Positions 50,751-59,727 of a stretch of 64,000 nucleotides of DNA are shown piece after piece. Made by a program: the position numbers and the translations under genes. Location: NCBI GenBank assembly GCA_023369685.1, contig SACZ01000001.1, positions 381 through 64,380 of the forward strand, in the 5' to 3' direction. The notes beneath the pieces are model-generated. The model was not told the DNA's origin. It saw nothing but the letters and a program-made list of their open reading frames with translations, and did not search any database. The stretch is from Prolixibacteraceae bacterium JC049. GTDB taxonomy: Bacteria; Bacteroidota; Bacteroidia; Bacteroidales; Prolixibacteraceae. Numbering within the stretch: position 1 is the stretch's first letter; every line of letters starts with the position of its first letter.

Positions 50751-52022
50751 TTAGTTTTTTCCTCTGAATAGGTGTACAAAGCCTTTCTTTTCATACTTCT
50801 TATCATCGGCTCCTACTGCTTTAACAACATAGTAATAAACACCAGGAGAAGCCATTGTGCCTCCAATTTTTCCATCCCAAACCGATTCTTTGGATACTTG
50901 ATCGTTAGCATTAATTCTCGATGATTTCCAATTGTGAATATTTCTTCCCCAACGGTTAAAGATGTTAATCTCTAACGATTTCATTGATTTGGCTCTTACG
51001 TAAAATGTTTTGTTTTCTTCATTGCCTGAATCAGGCGAAAATGCCCAAGGAATATCTATTTCCGATGGATTTACTGCAATAAATTTGTAGTATAAAATAT
51101 CCTCACACTGATTTGGTTCAACACCTTTTCGGGCGGTTAGCTTCACTCTGTAGTTTCCTGTTTCGTCATAAACTCTTTCAAATGCAGCAGTTTGACTATT
51201 ATTGGCTTCGCTTTCAATACTGTCTTGAGGAACAGAATAAGTGCCATCTTCTCGCTCTTTGGTGATTTGTTCTTCGCTTTTATAAAAGCTCCAGGTAAAG
51301 CTATCTGCATTTTCCGAATTATTGGTAAACTCAACACTTAAAGGAGCGTCTCCTTTGTTTGGAGAAATGGCAAAAAGCGCTTTTGGAACAATACTGGTAT
51401 AGTCAACACTTGCTTCCGATTTCAATTCAAACTGATCGGTAACCTCAATTTTATAGGTTGTATTTCGGTATGGAGGAAGTAGATTTACTGTTAATTTGCT
51501 TGAAACCTTAACATCTTCAGCTTTCCATCCCACTTTCGGGTTTCGAACCAATTGCACTTTTGCATTGGATGAGTTGATATACTCAAATGGAGCAGCTGTA
51601 AACTCGGCGTTCAACTTTAAATTATCACAAGTTGATTCCTGAATGGAAGCAGTTAATGTGTGCCAGTTGTTAATAACGGCAGCTAAAAATTCACGTGTTT
51701 CTGTTCCATTATCAGCAATTACTTTGTATTGGCCATTGGCTAAATTGTCAATTGAAGATGAACTTCCATTTCCACCATCGGCATAATCTTCGTATGTGCC
51801 AGATGTTAAATTCAGCTTTTGCCACTTAAAACTAGCTGTTTCTCCACCAGGGAATTGAGCCTGCAATGCTCCGTTAGTTGCATTTTGTGGAGTGTTGAAA
51901 ACAAAAACTGAATAATTTAAATCAGATAAGTTGCCAACAAAATTAGCTGTAGGAGCACTTACTTGTGCCAATATATTGGTAGCGATAAATGAAAATACAA
52001 AAAGTAGAAACGCTCTGTTCAT
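50751..52022 (-). CDS. T9SS type B cargo with PKD domain
   Basis: The 423-residue protein has a signal peptide (about 1-19, ending ILAQV). A beta-rich front follows (FVGNLSDLNYSVFVFNTPQNATNGALQAQFPGG). A PKD domain (about 215-315) contains ALFAISPNKGDAPLSVEFTNNSENADSFTWSFYKSEE and FERVYDETGNYRVKLTARKG. The last 95 residues are a type B sorting domain: IPWAFSPDSGNEENKTFYV, LEINIFNRWGRNIHNW and SPGVYYYVVKAVGADDKKYEKKGFVHL. It should be exported by the T9SS. No PorP/SprF gene is adjacent, unlike the first cluster in the window. Function is not apparent. It is the first gene on the minus strand of a possible three-gene unit. Confidence 0.88.
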   Translation of the reverse strand: MNRAFLLFVFSFIATNILAQVSAPTANFVGNLSDLNYSVFVFNTPQNATNGALQAQFPGGETASFKWQKLNLTSGTYEDYADGGNGSSSSIDNLANGQYKVIADNGTETREFLAAVINNWHTLTASIQESTCDNLKLNAEFTAAPFEYINSSNAKVQLVRNPKVGWKAEDVKVSSKLTVNLLPPYRNTTYKIEVTDQFELKSEASVDYTSIVPKALFAISPNKGDAPLSVEFTNNSENADSFTWSFYKSEEQITKEREDGTYSVPQDSIESEANNSQTAAFERVYDETGNYRVKLTARKGVEPNQCEDILYYKFIAVNPSEIDIPWAFSPDSGNEENKTFYVRAKSMKSLEINIFNRWGRNIHNWKSSRINANDQVSKESVWDGKIGGTMASPGVYYYVVKAVGADDKKYEKKGFVHLFRGKN

Positions 52023-52188
52023 TGTTCAATATTTAATGATCCACTGACTGAGAGTGGTTTTATAATTGGTTACAAATTTCAGCAATAATAAGAAAATAAC
52101 GAAAACAAATAGCTAAAATTGTTATAGTTGATCAACTATATCTTAATTACAAAATCACAACTGAGTGGTTTATTTCAATCTTCTGTAG

Positions 52189-52196
52189 TAAATTTG
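52189..52196 (+). promoter_or_regulatory. -7 promoter element for the helicase gene
   Basis: TAAATTTG matches TAnnTTTG about 93 bases before the GTG start. No -33 match was found. Confidence 0.35.
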
Positions 52197-52288
52197 AAGG
52201 CTTAAAAAAAGCAAAGTGCGTATATTTAGTTAATAGCTAGAGTTATAAGATTGAATAGCGTATTTCTGTCAAAATCAAACTGATTATT

Positions 52289-54592
52289 GTGGAGCATTAT
52301 TTAGAGCAGTTAAATAAATCACAGCGCGATGCTGTTGAAAATTTCGAAGGACCATCGTTGGTTATTGCAGGAGCAGGGTCGGGAAAAACAAGGGTGTTAA
52401 CCTATCGAATTGCTTATCTTTTACATAGGGGAATCAGGGCGTCGAATGTGTTAGCATTAACTTTTACGAACAAGGCTGCCCGTGAGATGAAAGAGCGTAT
52501 TGCTCTGATTGTGGGGCCAGACAATGCTCGGCACTTATGGATGGGAACCTTTCACTCTATCTTTGCCCGAATTTTACGGTATGAGTCGGAAGCTTTAGGT
52601 TTTCCTTCCAATTTTACCATATACGATACGGCCGATGCTCGAAGCTTAATCAAGTCGATATTGAAATCGTTCCACTTGGATGATAAAACTTATAAACCCA
52701 GCGTGGTTTTAAATCGAATTTCAGCCGCAAAGAACAGTTTGATTAATGCACAGATGTATGCACAGACTAAGTCGGCATTAGAGTACGATGCAAGTATACG
52801 AATGCCTAAAATTTCTGAAATCTATACTGAATATACCCGTCGATGCAATGTGTCTGGCGCAATGGATTTCGATGATCTGCTAATGAAGATCTATTATCTT
52901 TTTCAGAAGCATCCCGAAATCTTGAAGAAGTACCAGGATAAGTTTCGTTATATTTTGGTAGATGAGTACCAGGATACGAACCGCGCACAGTACTTAATCA
53001 TTAAGGCACTGGCCAGCGACCATAGCAATATTTGTGTAGTGGGCGACGATGCGCAAAGTATCTACTCGTTCCGTGGAGCGAGAATTGAAAACATTCTAAA
53101 CTTCCAGACCGATTATCCGACACATGAAGTGTTCAAGCTGGAACAAAACTATCGAAGCACGAAGAACATTGTAAATGCAGCGAATAGTGTAATTGCTCGA
53201 AATAAAAAGCAGTTGAAGAAGAATGTTTTCTCGGAAAATGAAGATGGCGAGAAAATTAAGGTATTCTCTGCATTGACCGATAATGAGGAGGGAACACAAG
53301 TAGTGAATGAGATCTTCGACCTGCATTCTCGTGATCATTTCGATTATAGCGATTTTGCTATCTTATATCGAACCAATGCTCAGTCGAGGATTTTTGAAGA
53401 GGCTTTACGTAAACGCAATTTGCCTTATAAAATATTTGGAGGTTTATCTTTCTATCAGCGTAAAGAGATTAAAGATATCCTGGGCTATTTCCGAATGGTA
53501 ATTAATCCGTTGGATAACGAAGCTTTTAAGCGAGTGATTAATTATCCAACGCGAGGAATTGGTGCAACAACTATTGGTAAGTTGGAAAATGAGGCCAATG
53601 CTACAGGTTTAAGCATTTGGGATGTGGTGCAGAATTTGGAACATAATAATGCAGGACTGAATAAAGGAACGATTGCCAAGGTGGCCAACTTTGTGCATAT
53701 GATCCAGCGCTTCACAGGTAAATTGGAAGAGTTGGATGCATTTGATTTAGCCAATGAAATAGCCAACGAAACAGGATTACTGAAGGATTTGTATCAGGAT
53801 AAAAGTCCTGAGGGCTTGAGTAAGTTTGAGAATATCCAGGAATTGCTGAATGGTTTGCAGGAATTTACCACCAATGGTCGTGAGCAGGGAGAACCCAATG
53901 GCTTACACAACTACATGGAAGATGTGGCCTTGCTGACTGATCAGGATAATGAAAAGGATGAAGATCGCAACCGTGTGACATTAATGACTGTTCACTCGGC
54001 CAAAGGATTGGAATTTAAGGTGGTTTTCGTGGTAGGAATGGAAGATAAACTATTCCCGTCGCAATATTCCGGAGCCATCTCATTGCATGAATTGGAAGAG
54101 GAACGTCGACTGTTTTATGTGGCCATTACCCGTGCCGAAAAAAGAGCTTATTTGGCATGGGCCAAGCAACGTTATCAGTGGGGTAAATTAGCCTTTTGTG
54201 AACCTAGCCGTTTCCTTTCAGAAGTGGATTCTAAATACATGGACGGAGCCAGTGGTTATGGTCAGCGACATGTGGGAGGAATGAAGGCAACCGGAGGCTT
54301 GGCAGGAACAACATCGCGTGAGAAAAGAGCAGTGAAAAAGCCAGCTATTCAGCCAAATTTAGCCAGCAGGTTGATGAGCTTGCGTAAAACCACAGGTGCT
54401 GCTGTAGAGTTTGAAGGAGATGATCCTCGTAAGATACAAGCAGGAATGATGGTAGAACATCAACGTTTTGGTTCCGGAAAAGTGATTCAAATTGAAGGAA
54501 CTTATCCGGATATTAAAGCGACAGTATTTTTTAAGAGTGCCGGACAAAAACAGTTGCTGCTGAAATTTGCAAAACTTAAAATTATAGGATAG
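52289..54592 (+). CDS. ATP-dependent DNA helicase, UvrD/PcrA family
   Basis: The 767-residue superfamily 1 helicase starts at a GTG. Motifs appear in order: LNKSQRDAVENFEGPSLVIAGAGSGKTRVLTYR (Q motif and Walker A), LTFTNKAAREMKERI, FRYILVDEYQDTNRAQ (Walker B), VVGDDAQSIYSFRGA, LEQNYRSTKNIV, and VTLMTVHSAKGLEFKVVFVVGMEDKLFP, with RRLFYVAITRAEKRAYLAWA near the end. A C-terminal segment (KIQAGMMVEHQRFGSGKVIQIEG) is a PcrA-type tail that binds RNA polymerase or ssDNA-related partners. It unwinds 3'-5' in excision repair, mismatch repair or replication restart. UvrA is in the same window, but 23 kb away. Confidence 0.96.
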   Translation: MEHYLEQLNKSQRDAVENFEGPSLVIAGAGSGKTRVLTYRIAYLLHRGIRASNVLALTFTNKAAREMKERIALIVGPDNARHLWMGTFHSIFARILRYESEALGFPSNFTIYDTADARSLIKSILKSFHLDDKTYKPSVVLNRISAAKNSLINAQMYAQTKSALEYDASIRMPKISEIYTEYTRRCNVSGAMDFDDLLMKIYYLFQKHPEILKKYQDKFRYILVDEYQDTNRAQYLIIKALASDHSNICVVGDDAQSIYSFRGARIENILNFQTDYPTHEVFKLEQNYRSTKNIVNAANSVIARNKKQLKKNVFSENEDGEKIKVFSALTDNEEGTQVVNEIFDLHSRDHFDYSDFAILYRTNAQSRIFEEALRKRNLPYKIFGGLSFYQRKEIKDILGYFRMVINPLDNEAFKRVINYPTRGIGATTIGKLENEANATGLSIWDVVQNLEHNNAGLNKGTIAKVANFVHMIQRFTGKLEELDAFDLANEIANETGLLKDLYQDKSPEGLSKFENIQELLNGLQEFTTNGREQGEPNGLHNYMEDVALLTDQDNEKDEDRNRVTLMTVHSAKGLEFKVVFVVGMEDKLFPSQYSGAISLHELEEERRLFYVAITRAEKRAYLAWAKQRYQWGKLAFCEPSRFLSEVDSKYMDGASGYGQRHVGGMKATGGLAGTTSREKRAVKKPAIQPNLASRLMSLRKTTGAAVEFEGDDPRKIQAGMMVEHQRFGSGKVIQIEGTYPDIKATVFFKSAGQKQLLLKFAKLKIIG

Positions 54593-54931
54593 TATTGTCT
54601 TCGATTTAAAACAAAATACGTGAGGGGACGTATACTAAGACAAGCAATTCTGGGTTTAGTAAAATAGAACAGTTAGAAAATGAGGGAATTTCTGAACTAT
54701 TTTTTGTGTAAATAGTTTTAAATTATAGCTTTGTAGCAGTTTAGGTCTTCATTAATTGATTTCCAGTAAAAATAGAATAGATAAGTTATTCCTCTGTTAC
54801 ATTAAACTTCAAAATTAATAGCTAAGTATTGATTGAGTCGATTTTACAATTTACTCATGTAGCAAATGTGTTATAATTATCATTTTCTATGTTTTTAATC
54901 GACCCCTTTTAGTTGAATTTATTAAGAATAC
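54593..54931 (+). promoter_or_regulatory. Intergenic region with a strong Bacteroidetes promoter before DUF4290-murA
   Basis: TTTG at 54703-54706 and TAGCTTTG at 54726-54733 are spaced by exactly 19 bases, a full match to the -33/-7 consensus. The transcription start would be near 54740, leaving a leader of about 190 bases before the gene at 54932. No ORF lies in the interval. Confidence 0.7.
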
Positions 54932-55567
54932 ATGGATTATAATTCGAATCGCGAGAAGTTAATTCTTCCAGAATACGGGCGGAATATTCAAAATATGGTA
55001 AATCATTGTATTGCCATTGAAGATAAAGAAGAGCGTAACCGCGCTGCACGTGCCATCATTGACGTGATGGGAAATATGTACCCTTATTTAAGAGATATAC
55101 CTGATTTTAGACATAAGCTTTGGGATCACCTGGCAATTATGTCTGATTTCAAATTAGATATTGACTCTCCTTATGAGTTGCCTTCGCAAGAGAAATTGCA
55201 GGAGCCTCCTAAAAAAGTTCCTTATTCAAACGGACGTATCAAGTATCGCCACTATGGTCGTACAATGGAATTGTTGATCGATAAAGCAGTGGAATACGAA
55301 GAAGGAGACGAAAAGAAAATTCTGATTGCACTATTGGCTAACCACATGAAGAAATGCTATTTGGTGTGGAACAAAGATGCAGTGGAAGATGATAAAATTG
55401 TTCTAGATATGGAAGAGCTTTCAAAAGGAGCTATCCAGATGAAAGACGAATATACGTTGAGTGAGTCGAAAACACTTTTGTATCGTAAGAACAATAACAA
55501 CAACAATAATAATAACAACAAACGTCGTTACAACAATAACCAGAAAGGTTATTTCAAAAAGAAGTAA
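54932..55567 (+). CDS. DUF4290 protein with Asn-rich tail
   Basis: The 211-residue protein starts with YNSNREKLILPEYGRNIQNMVNHCIAIEDKEERNRAARAIIDVMGNM, the signature of DUF4290, which is widespread in Bacteroidota. It has mixed helical segments to about 180, then a low-complexity tail of some ten Asn followed by KRRYNNNQKGYFKKK. The tail is encoded by an AAC/AAT tract (about 55494-55525). No function is established for DUF4290. The gene sits 25 bases before murA, an arrangement found in many Bacteroidota genomes, so a role near peptidoglycan synthesis or cell division is likely but unproven. Confidence 0.9.
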   Translation: MDYNSNREKLILPEYGRNIQNMVNHCIAIEDKEERNRAARAIIDVMGNMYPYLRDIPDFRHKLWDHLAIMSDFKLDIDSPYELPSQEKLQEPPKKVPYSNGRIKYRHYGRTMELLIDKAVEYEEGDEKKILIALLANHMKKCYLVWNKDAVEDDKIVLDMEELSKGAIQMKDEYTLSESKTLLYRKNNNNNNNNNNKRRYNNNQKGYFKKK

Positions 55568-55592
55568 TAACTGTTTATTTCCCCTTTAGCTT

Positions 55593-56900
55593 ATGGCAAC
55601 ATTTTGTGTAGAAGGTGGCCGTCAATTAAACGGAACAATTATCCCACAAGGAGCTAAGAACGAGGCATTGCAAGTAATTTGTGCTGTATTGCTTACTAGC
55701 GAAACAGTACGAATAACCAATATTCCAAATATTCGCGATGTAAACAAGCTCATTGAAATTCTTCAGGAGCTAGGTGTCGAGGTAGTTAAGAATGGAGAAG
55801 GCGATTATTCATTTACTGCCGAAAATGTTGATTTGGAGTACATGAAAAGCGAACGCTTTTTTGTACAGGCAGCCAGCTTACGCGGTTCGATAATGATAAT
55901 AGGGCCACTTTTAGCTCGTTTTGGGAAAGGATATATTCCACAACCAGGAGGCGATAAAATTGGTCGACGACGCTTGGATACTCACTTCATTGGTTTCCAA
56001 AAACTAGGTGCCGATTTTCAATTCGATAGTCAGCAAAGTTTTTATAAGGTGGCAGCCGATCAGTTGAAAGGCTGTTACATGTTGCTAGATGAAGCTTCGG
56101 TGACAGGTACTGCTAACATTGTTATGGCAGCCGTTATGGCCGAAGGAGAAACCACCATCTTTAATGCCGCTTGTGAACCTTATTTGCAGCAGTTATGCTC
56201 AATGTTGGTTCGCATGGGAGCAAAAATCGATGGCATTGGTTCCAACCTACTTAAGATTTATGGAGTGAAAGAGTTGTTTGGTACAACTCATCGAATTCTT
56301 CCAGATATGATTGAAGTGGGTAGTTTCATTGGCTTGGCAGCCATGACTCGTTCCGAAATCACCATTAAAGATGTATCGTTCCAGAACTTGGGAAATATTC
56401 CGGCTCAGTTCAAGCGCTTAGGAATTAAGCTGGAACAGCAAAACGATGATATATTTATTCCTCAGCAGGATTTATATGAAATAGAATCGTTTATCGATGG
56501 TTCGATAATGACTATTGCCGATGCACCATGGCCTGGGCTAACTCCCGACCTGTTAAGTGTATTCTTGGTGGTAGCCACACAGGCAAAAGGAACAGTGCTT
56601 ATTCATCAGAAGATGTTTGAAAGTCGTTTGTTCTTTGTGGATAAACTAATTGATATGGGCGCACAGATTATTCTTTGTGATCCGCACCGTGCAACAGTAA
56701 TTGGTCTAGAACAGCGTCATCGGCTGAAAGCAGCCACGATGAGCTCGCCCGATATTCGAGCTGGAGTAGCATTGCTAATTGCAGCTTTATCGGCCGATGG
56801 AACAAGTAAAATACATAACATCGATCAAATTGACCGAGGTTACGAACGAATAGAAGAAAGACTCAACAATATAGGAGCAAACATTCAAAGGATCGATTAG
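55593..56900 (+). CDS. murA: UDP-N-acetylglucosamine 1-carboxyvinyltransferase, Asp-type
   Basis: The 435-residue enzyme catalyses the first committed step of peptidoglycan synthesis: enolpyruvyl transfer from phosphoenolpyruvate to UDP-GlcNAc. The EPSP-synthase fold motifs are present: QGAKNEALQVICAVLL (K22, N23), RGSIMIIGPLLARFG, PGLTPDLLSVFLVVA, IFESRLFF-like MFESRLFFVDKLI and DIRAGVALLIAAL. At the position of catalytic Cys115 in E. coli, the loop reads PQPGGDKIG, so Asp (D121) replaces Cys. This form is seen in fosfomycin-insensitive enzymes. The stop codon lies in the loop of the terminator hairpin. It is the second gene of the DUF4290-murA unit. Confidence 0.96.
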   Translation: MATFCVEGGRQLNGTIIPQGAKNEALQVICAVLLTSETVRITNIPNIRDVNKLIEILQELGVEVVKNGEGDYSFTAENVDLEYMKSERFFVQAASLRGSIMIIGPLLARFGKGYIPQPGGDKIGRRRLDTHFIGFQKLGADFQFDSQQSFYKVAADQLKGCYMLLDEASVTGTANIVMAAVMAEGETTIFNAACEPYLQQLCSMLVRMGAKIDGIGSNLLKIYGVKELFGTTHRILPDMIEVGSFIGLAAMTRSEITIKDVSFQNLGNIPAQFKRLGIKLEQQNDDIFIPQQDLYEIESFIDGSIMTIADAPWPGLTPDLLSVFLVVATQAKGTVLIHQKMFESRLFFVDKLIDMGAQIILCDPHRATVIGLEQRHRLKAATMSSPDIRAGVALLIAALSADGTSKIHNIDQIDRGYERIEERLNNIGANIQRID

Positions 56901-56914
56901 TCGATCCTTTTTTT
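56887..56914 (+). terminator. Intrinsic terminator overlapping the murA stop codon
   Basis: AAAGGATCGA (56887-56896) pairs with TCGATCCTTT (56901-56910) around TTAG, and seven T follow. The murA stop (56898-56900) is in the loop. Confidence 0.9.
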
Positions 56915-57068
56915 ATGAACAAAAGAGGGGGACAGGTACTTATTCATTAGAAGAAATTAGTAGTTGAAAAAAAATAGTTAATGCATGTAAGGTTTTACTA
57001 TCTTTCTCGTCTATAAGAACCGAACAAGTTAAATAATCAGGCAAAAAGCTTGCAAAAAAAAGTACTAT

Positions 57069-57590
57069 ATGAAGAAGTTGTTATTTTTAAGTTTGTTGGT
57101 GGTTGGAGTAGCTTTTGGAAGCGTAGCCAGCGATAAAGTAAAAGTTGGAACAGAAGTTGGAAACAAAGCACCAAATATTGTTGAGGCAGGTTTAGATGGA
57201 AAGAAAATCGATCTGGCTAGTCTGAAAGGTAAAATGGTTTTAATCGATTTTTGGGCATCATGGTGTGGACCATGTCGTCGTGAAAATCCACATGTTGTAA
57301 AGGCTTATCAACAATTCAAAGATCAAACCTTTAAAAATGGAAAAGGCTTTACAGTATTCAGTGTATCGTTAGATCAGCGTAAAGACGCTTGGAAAAAAGC
57401 CATTGTAAAAGATAAACTAACATGGCCATATCACGTGAGCGATTTAGGTGGTTGGAATTCGAAATACGCGCGTGCATACAATGTAAATTCTATCCCATCT
57501 AATTTCCTAATCAATGGAGATGGAATTATTGTTGGAACCAATCTTCGAGAAGATGAGCTGATTGAAGCACTTCAAAAACAGAAGAAATAA
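57069..57590 (+). CDS. TlpA-type periplasmic thiol-disulfide protein
   Basis: The 173-residue protein has a signal peptide (about 1-20). It carries a thioredoxin fold with [18 protein letters not shown] (CxxC, near residue 65) and the cis-Pro loop [11 protein letters not shown]. It lacks the DUF4369 front domain of the other TlpA protein in this window. It probably reduces or rearranges disulfides of envelope proteins, such as cytochrome c precursors. It is transcribed alone, ending in a strong terminator. A near-match -7 (TATCTTTC) lies upstream at about 56999-57006. Confidence 0.93.
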   Translation: MKKLLFLSLLVVGVAFGSVASDKVKVGTEVGNKAPNIVEAGLDGKKIDLASLKGKMVLIDFWASWCGPCRRENPHVVKAYQQFKDQTFKNGKGFTVFSVSLDQRKDAWKKAIVKDKLTWPYHVSDLGGWNSKYARAYNVNSIPSNFLINGDGIIVGTNLREDELIEALQKQKK

Positions 57591-57615
57591 ATCAATATTA
57601 TTTCTCACATAATAC

Positions 57616-57647
57616 AATGCAGTCGGTTTTTCTGACTGCATTTTTTT
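57616..57647 (+). terminator. Intrinsic terminator after the TlpA gene
   Basis: AATGCAGTC (57616-57624) pairs with GACTGCATT (57634-57642), followed by a T-run. It lies 26 bases after the stop codon. Confidence 0.9.
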
Positions 57648-58020
57648 GATCATGCCCATTCATTTATCTCTTTATCAAATGACTCCAATGTTTACGACAT
57701 GGTGTAATAATTCAAGTTGTATTCATATCCTTTTTCGATTTAAGCTTTTTCTTTATAAAATACAACATTATAACGAAGCTTAATAACTCTATTAATTATC
57801 ACAATATTTCCATTAACATCTATGTCAATTTTGTTGATAGAAAGAGTTATCCTGTTAGCAAAAGGTGCAATTCTGTTGAAAGAGATCGCTTCTCGCTTTT
57901 TCGGAACACACATGTATTATTAATCGTGTTGTTTCTTGATTAATACCTTTATATTAAAAAGTGGGAAATTTTATGTCTTGCTGAATGTACTAAATAGTCA
58001 ATAAAATAACGATTTAGCTA
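57648..58020. other. AT-rich intergenic stretch, no gene seen
   Basis: No ORF or structured element stands out between the TlpA terminator and the next promoter. It is about 30 percent GC. Confidence 0.5.
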
Positions 58021-58050
58021 TTGTTTGTGTGAGCAAAATATATAATTTTG
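58021..58050 (+). promoter_or_regulatory. Promoter of the bile-acid/sodium symporter family gene
   Basis: TTG (58021-58023) and TAATTTTG (58043-58050) are spaced by 19 bases. The start would be near 58057, about 75 bases before the gene. Confidence 0.6.
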
Positions 58051-58129
58051 TCAGCAACAGATGTCTGGGGGGAATTGAGGTAGAAAAAATTAAAGGGAAG
58101 TGATTCATTAATTAATATAATAATCACTT

Positions 58130-58984
58130 ATGGACAAATTTTCTACACTTTTTTTGGGGGGCTCTCTCTTTATTATCATGTTGGGAATGGGACTTTCTCT
58201 GGAGATTAAAGATTTTAAACGCATTTTTGTTTACCCCAAAGCAATATTTATAGGATTGTTTAGTCAACTAATTATATTGCCGATTATTGGTTTTCTTATT
58301 GCGGCATCTTTTTCTGTATCACCAGCCATAGCTATAGGTATTATGATTTTGGCAGCTTGTCCTGGAGGGCCAACCTCTAATCTGATAGCTCACTTGGCCA
58401 ATGGTAATACCGCGTTATCAGTTACTTTAACTGCTATAAGTAGCTTTGTAACAATCTTTACTATTCCGTTTATTGTAAATTTCTCAACTGAATACTTCAT
58501 ACAGCAGGGAGCTGTTGTAGAACTAGATGTATTGGCAGCCATTTTGCAGATAATGGTCATAACTATTGTTCCTATTTGTTGTGGTATGACGATCAGACGG
58601 TATAAATTTTTGTTTGCAGAACGGATGGCTCCGAATGTAAAAATAGCTTCGGGCATTGTTATTATACTGGTTATAGTCGGAATTGTAGTAAAAGAGAAAG
58701 ACAATGTAGTCGATTATTTTGAACAAGCTGGAATTGTTGCTTTAACTCTAAACGTAGCATCTATGCTTGTTGGTTTTTGTCTTCCTTGTTTTTTTAATAT
58801 AAAAAGAGACAGTGCCGTTTCAATTTCTATTGAGTCTGGTATTCAAAATGGAACACTGGCAATTACAATAGCAGTAGTTATGCTTGGAAATTCAACTTTT
58901 GCTATTGCTCCAGCTGTGTATAGTTTAATTATGTTCTTTACTGGAAGTGCATTTGTATTTCTGCATTTGAACAGAAAAAAATGA
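58130..58984 (+). CDS. Bile acid:sodium symporter (BASS) family transporter
   Basis: The 284-residue protein has about nine membrane helices. Family motifs are MGLSLEIKDFKRIF near the N terminus, GIMILAACPGGPTSNLIAHLANGNTALSVTLTAISSF (the first crossover helix, with conserved Pro-Gly-Gly and Asn), and SVSISIESGIQNGTLAIT (the second, with conserved Glu and Gln). These residues form the two Na+ sites of ASBT-type transporters. Free-living members carry varied organic anions; bile acid is only the name-giving substrate. The gene has a good promoter, and no clear terminator follows. A short inverted repeat at 59032-59064 could be one. Confidence 0.93.
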   Translation: MDKFSTLFLGGSLFIIMLGMGLSLEIKDFKRIFVYPKAIFIGLFSQLIILPIIGFLIAASFSVSPAIAIGIMILAACPGGPTSNLIAHLANGNTALSVTLTAISSFVTIFTIPFIVNFSTEYFIQQGAVVELDVLAAILQIMVITIVPICCGMTIRRYKFLFAERMAPNVKIASGIVIILVIVGIVVKEKDNVVDYFEQAGIVALTLNVASMLVGFCLPCFFNIKRDSAVSISIESGIQNGTLAITIAVVMLGNSTFAIAPAVYSLIMFFTGSAFVFLHLNRKK

Positions 58985-59031
58985 GCTTTATTCCCTAAAC
59001 GATAAGGTGAACTCCGAAGGATGGAAATCAA

Positions 59032-59064
59032 GTGCCAGTTTTTTTATCCCAGAGAAGCTGGCAC
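59032..59064 (+). other. Inverted repeat after the BASS gene
   Basis: GTGCCAG (59032-59038) pairs with CTGGCAC (59058-59064) around a T-rich loop. It has no T-tract after the stem but lies 48 bases after the stop codon, so it may mark the transcript end. Confidence 0.4.
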
Positions 59065-59139
59065 AACCTCATTTTTGCTTAATTATGAACTGCTGATACT
59101 GTAGCCTTTTCTTTTATATTACAAGATTACCAAGGATCA

Positions 59140-59490
59140 AATTAAAAATCCGGAAGATTGATTTTGATCTGGAAACGGGAACGTCAAACAACGACTGATA
59201 CAGTTTATTGCGTCTTTCTTTGCCAGAAACTTCTCTGCTGCTTCTGGCTTTATTGTAGGTGGCTTGTTCACAATTGTTCTTAGAATCGAAAGTGGCCTTC
59301 CTTTTTCGAGAACGAGATCAAACAGAAAGCGATTAGCTCCGCAGGAGATCCATTGCCCGGACTTATGTTTTTGGCAGAGTGAGGAGGAAGGAAAGGAACA
59401 GCCTTGCGTTTTTTGCTTCATTTTTGGGGTAAGTCAAAAATGAAGAGTCCCTTCGGCTGGAGAAGACGGGAAAACAAACCGACTACTCAA
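59140..59490. other. GC-elevated intergenic stretch, possible decayed element
   Basis: Over about 350 bases the GC content is roughly 45 percent, against about 30 percent in the flanks. The minus strand is open from 59421 to 59137 (94 codons), but the protein (FPSSSLCQKHKSGQWISCGANRFLF...) has no recognisable domain or start signal. I see neither terminal inverted repeats nor a transposase motif. It looks like a repeat or remnant of foreign origin, not a gene. Confidence 0.4.
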
Positions 59491-59727
59491 AAAACAATTA
59501 TAATACCCCTTTAAATGACTGATTCTAACCACATATGAAACAGTGAAAAACGAAAGTTCCTTGTTTGATAACTGAAACACCAATGCTTCTACAGAGTTTT
59601 TCAATATTAATTAAAAGCTTTCAGGACTTCATTAAGAGGCGTGAAAGATATTGACTTTCGTCTCATGCTAGGTTGCTAAAATTTTTGCTTGAAAAATAGT
59701 TGTCCACTAGAAATTTAAACTGATTCA
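59491..59727. other. Intergenic region, nothing seen
   Basis: AT-rich sequence of about 240 bases follows the anomalous stretch up to the small membrane protein gene. I found no hairpin, promoter match or ORF to report. Confidence 0.4.

Noticed and set aside
55494-55525. AAC/AAT tract taken as a CRISPR or microsatellite switch
   Set aside because: It is an in-frame Asn codon tract in the DUF4290 gene with no repeat-spacer structure. Triplet changes would not shift the frame.
59137-59421. 94-codon open frame on the minus strand
   Set aside because: No domain, start signal or codon pattern supports coding. The stretch is described as a GC-elevated element instead.
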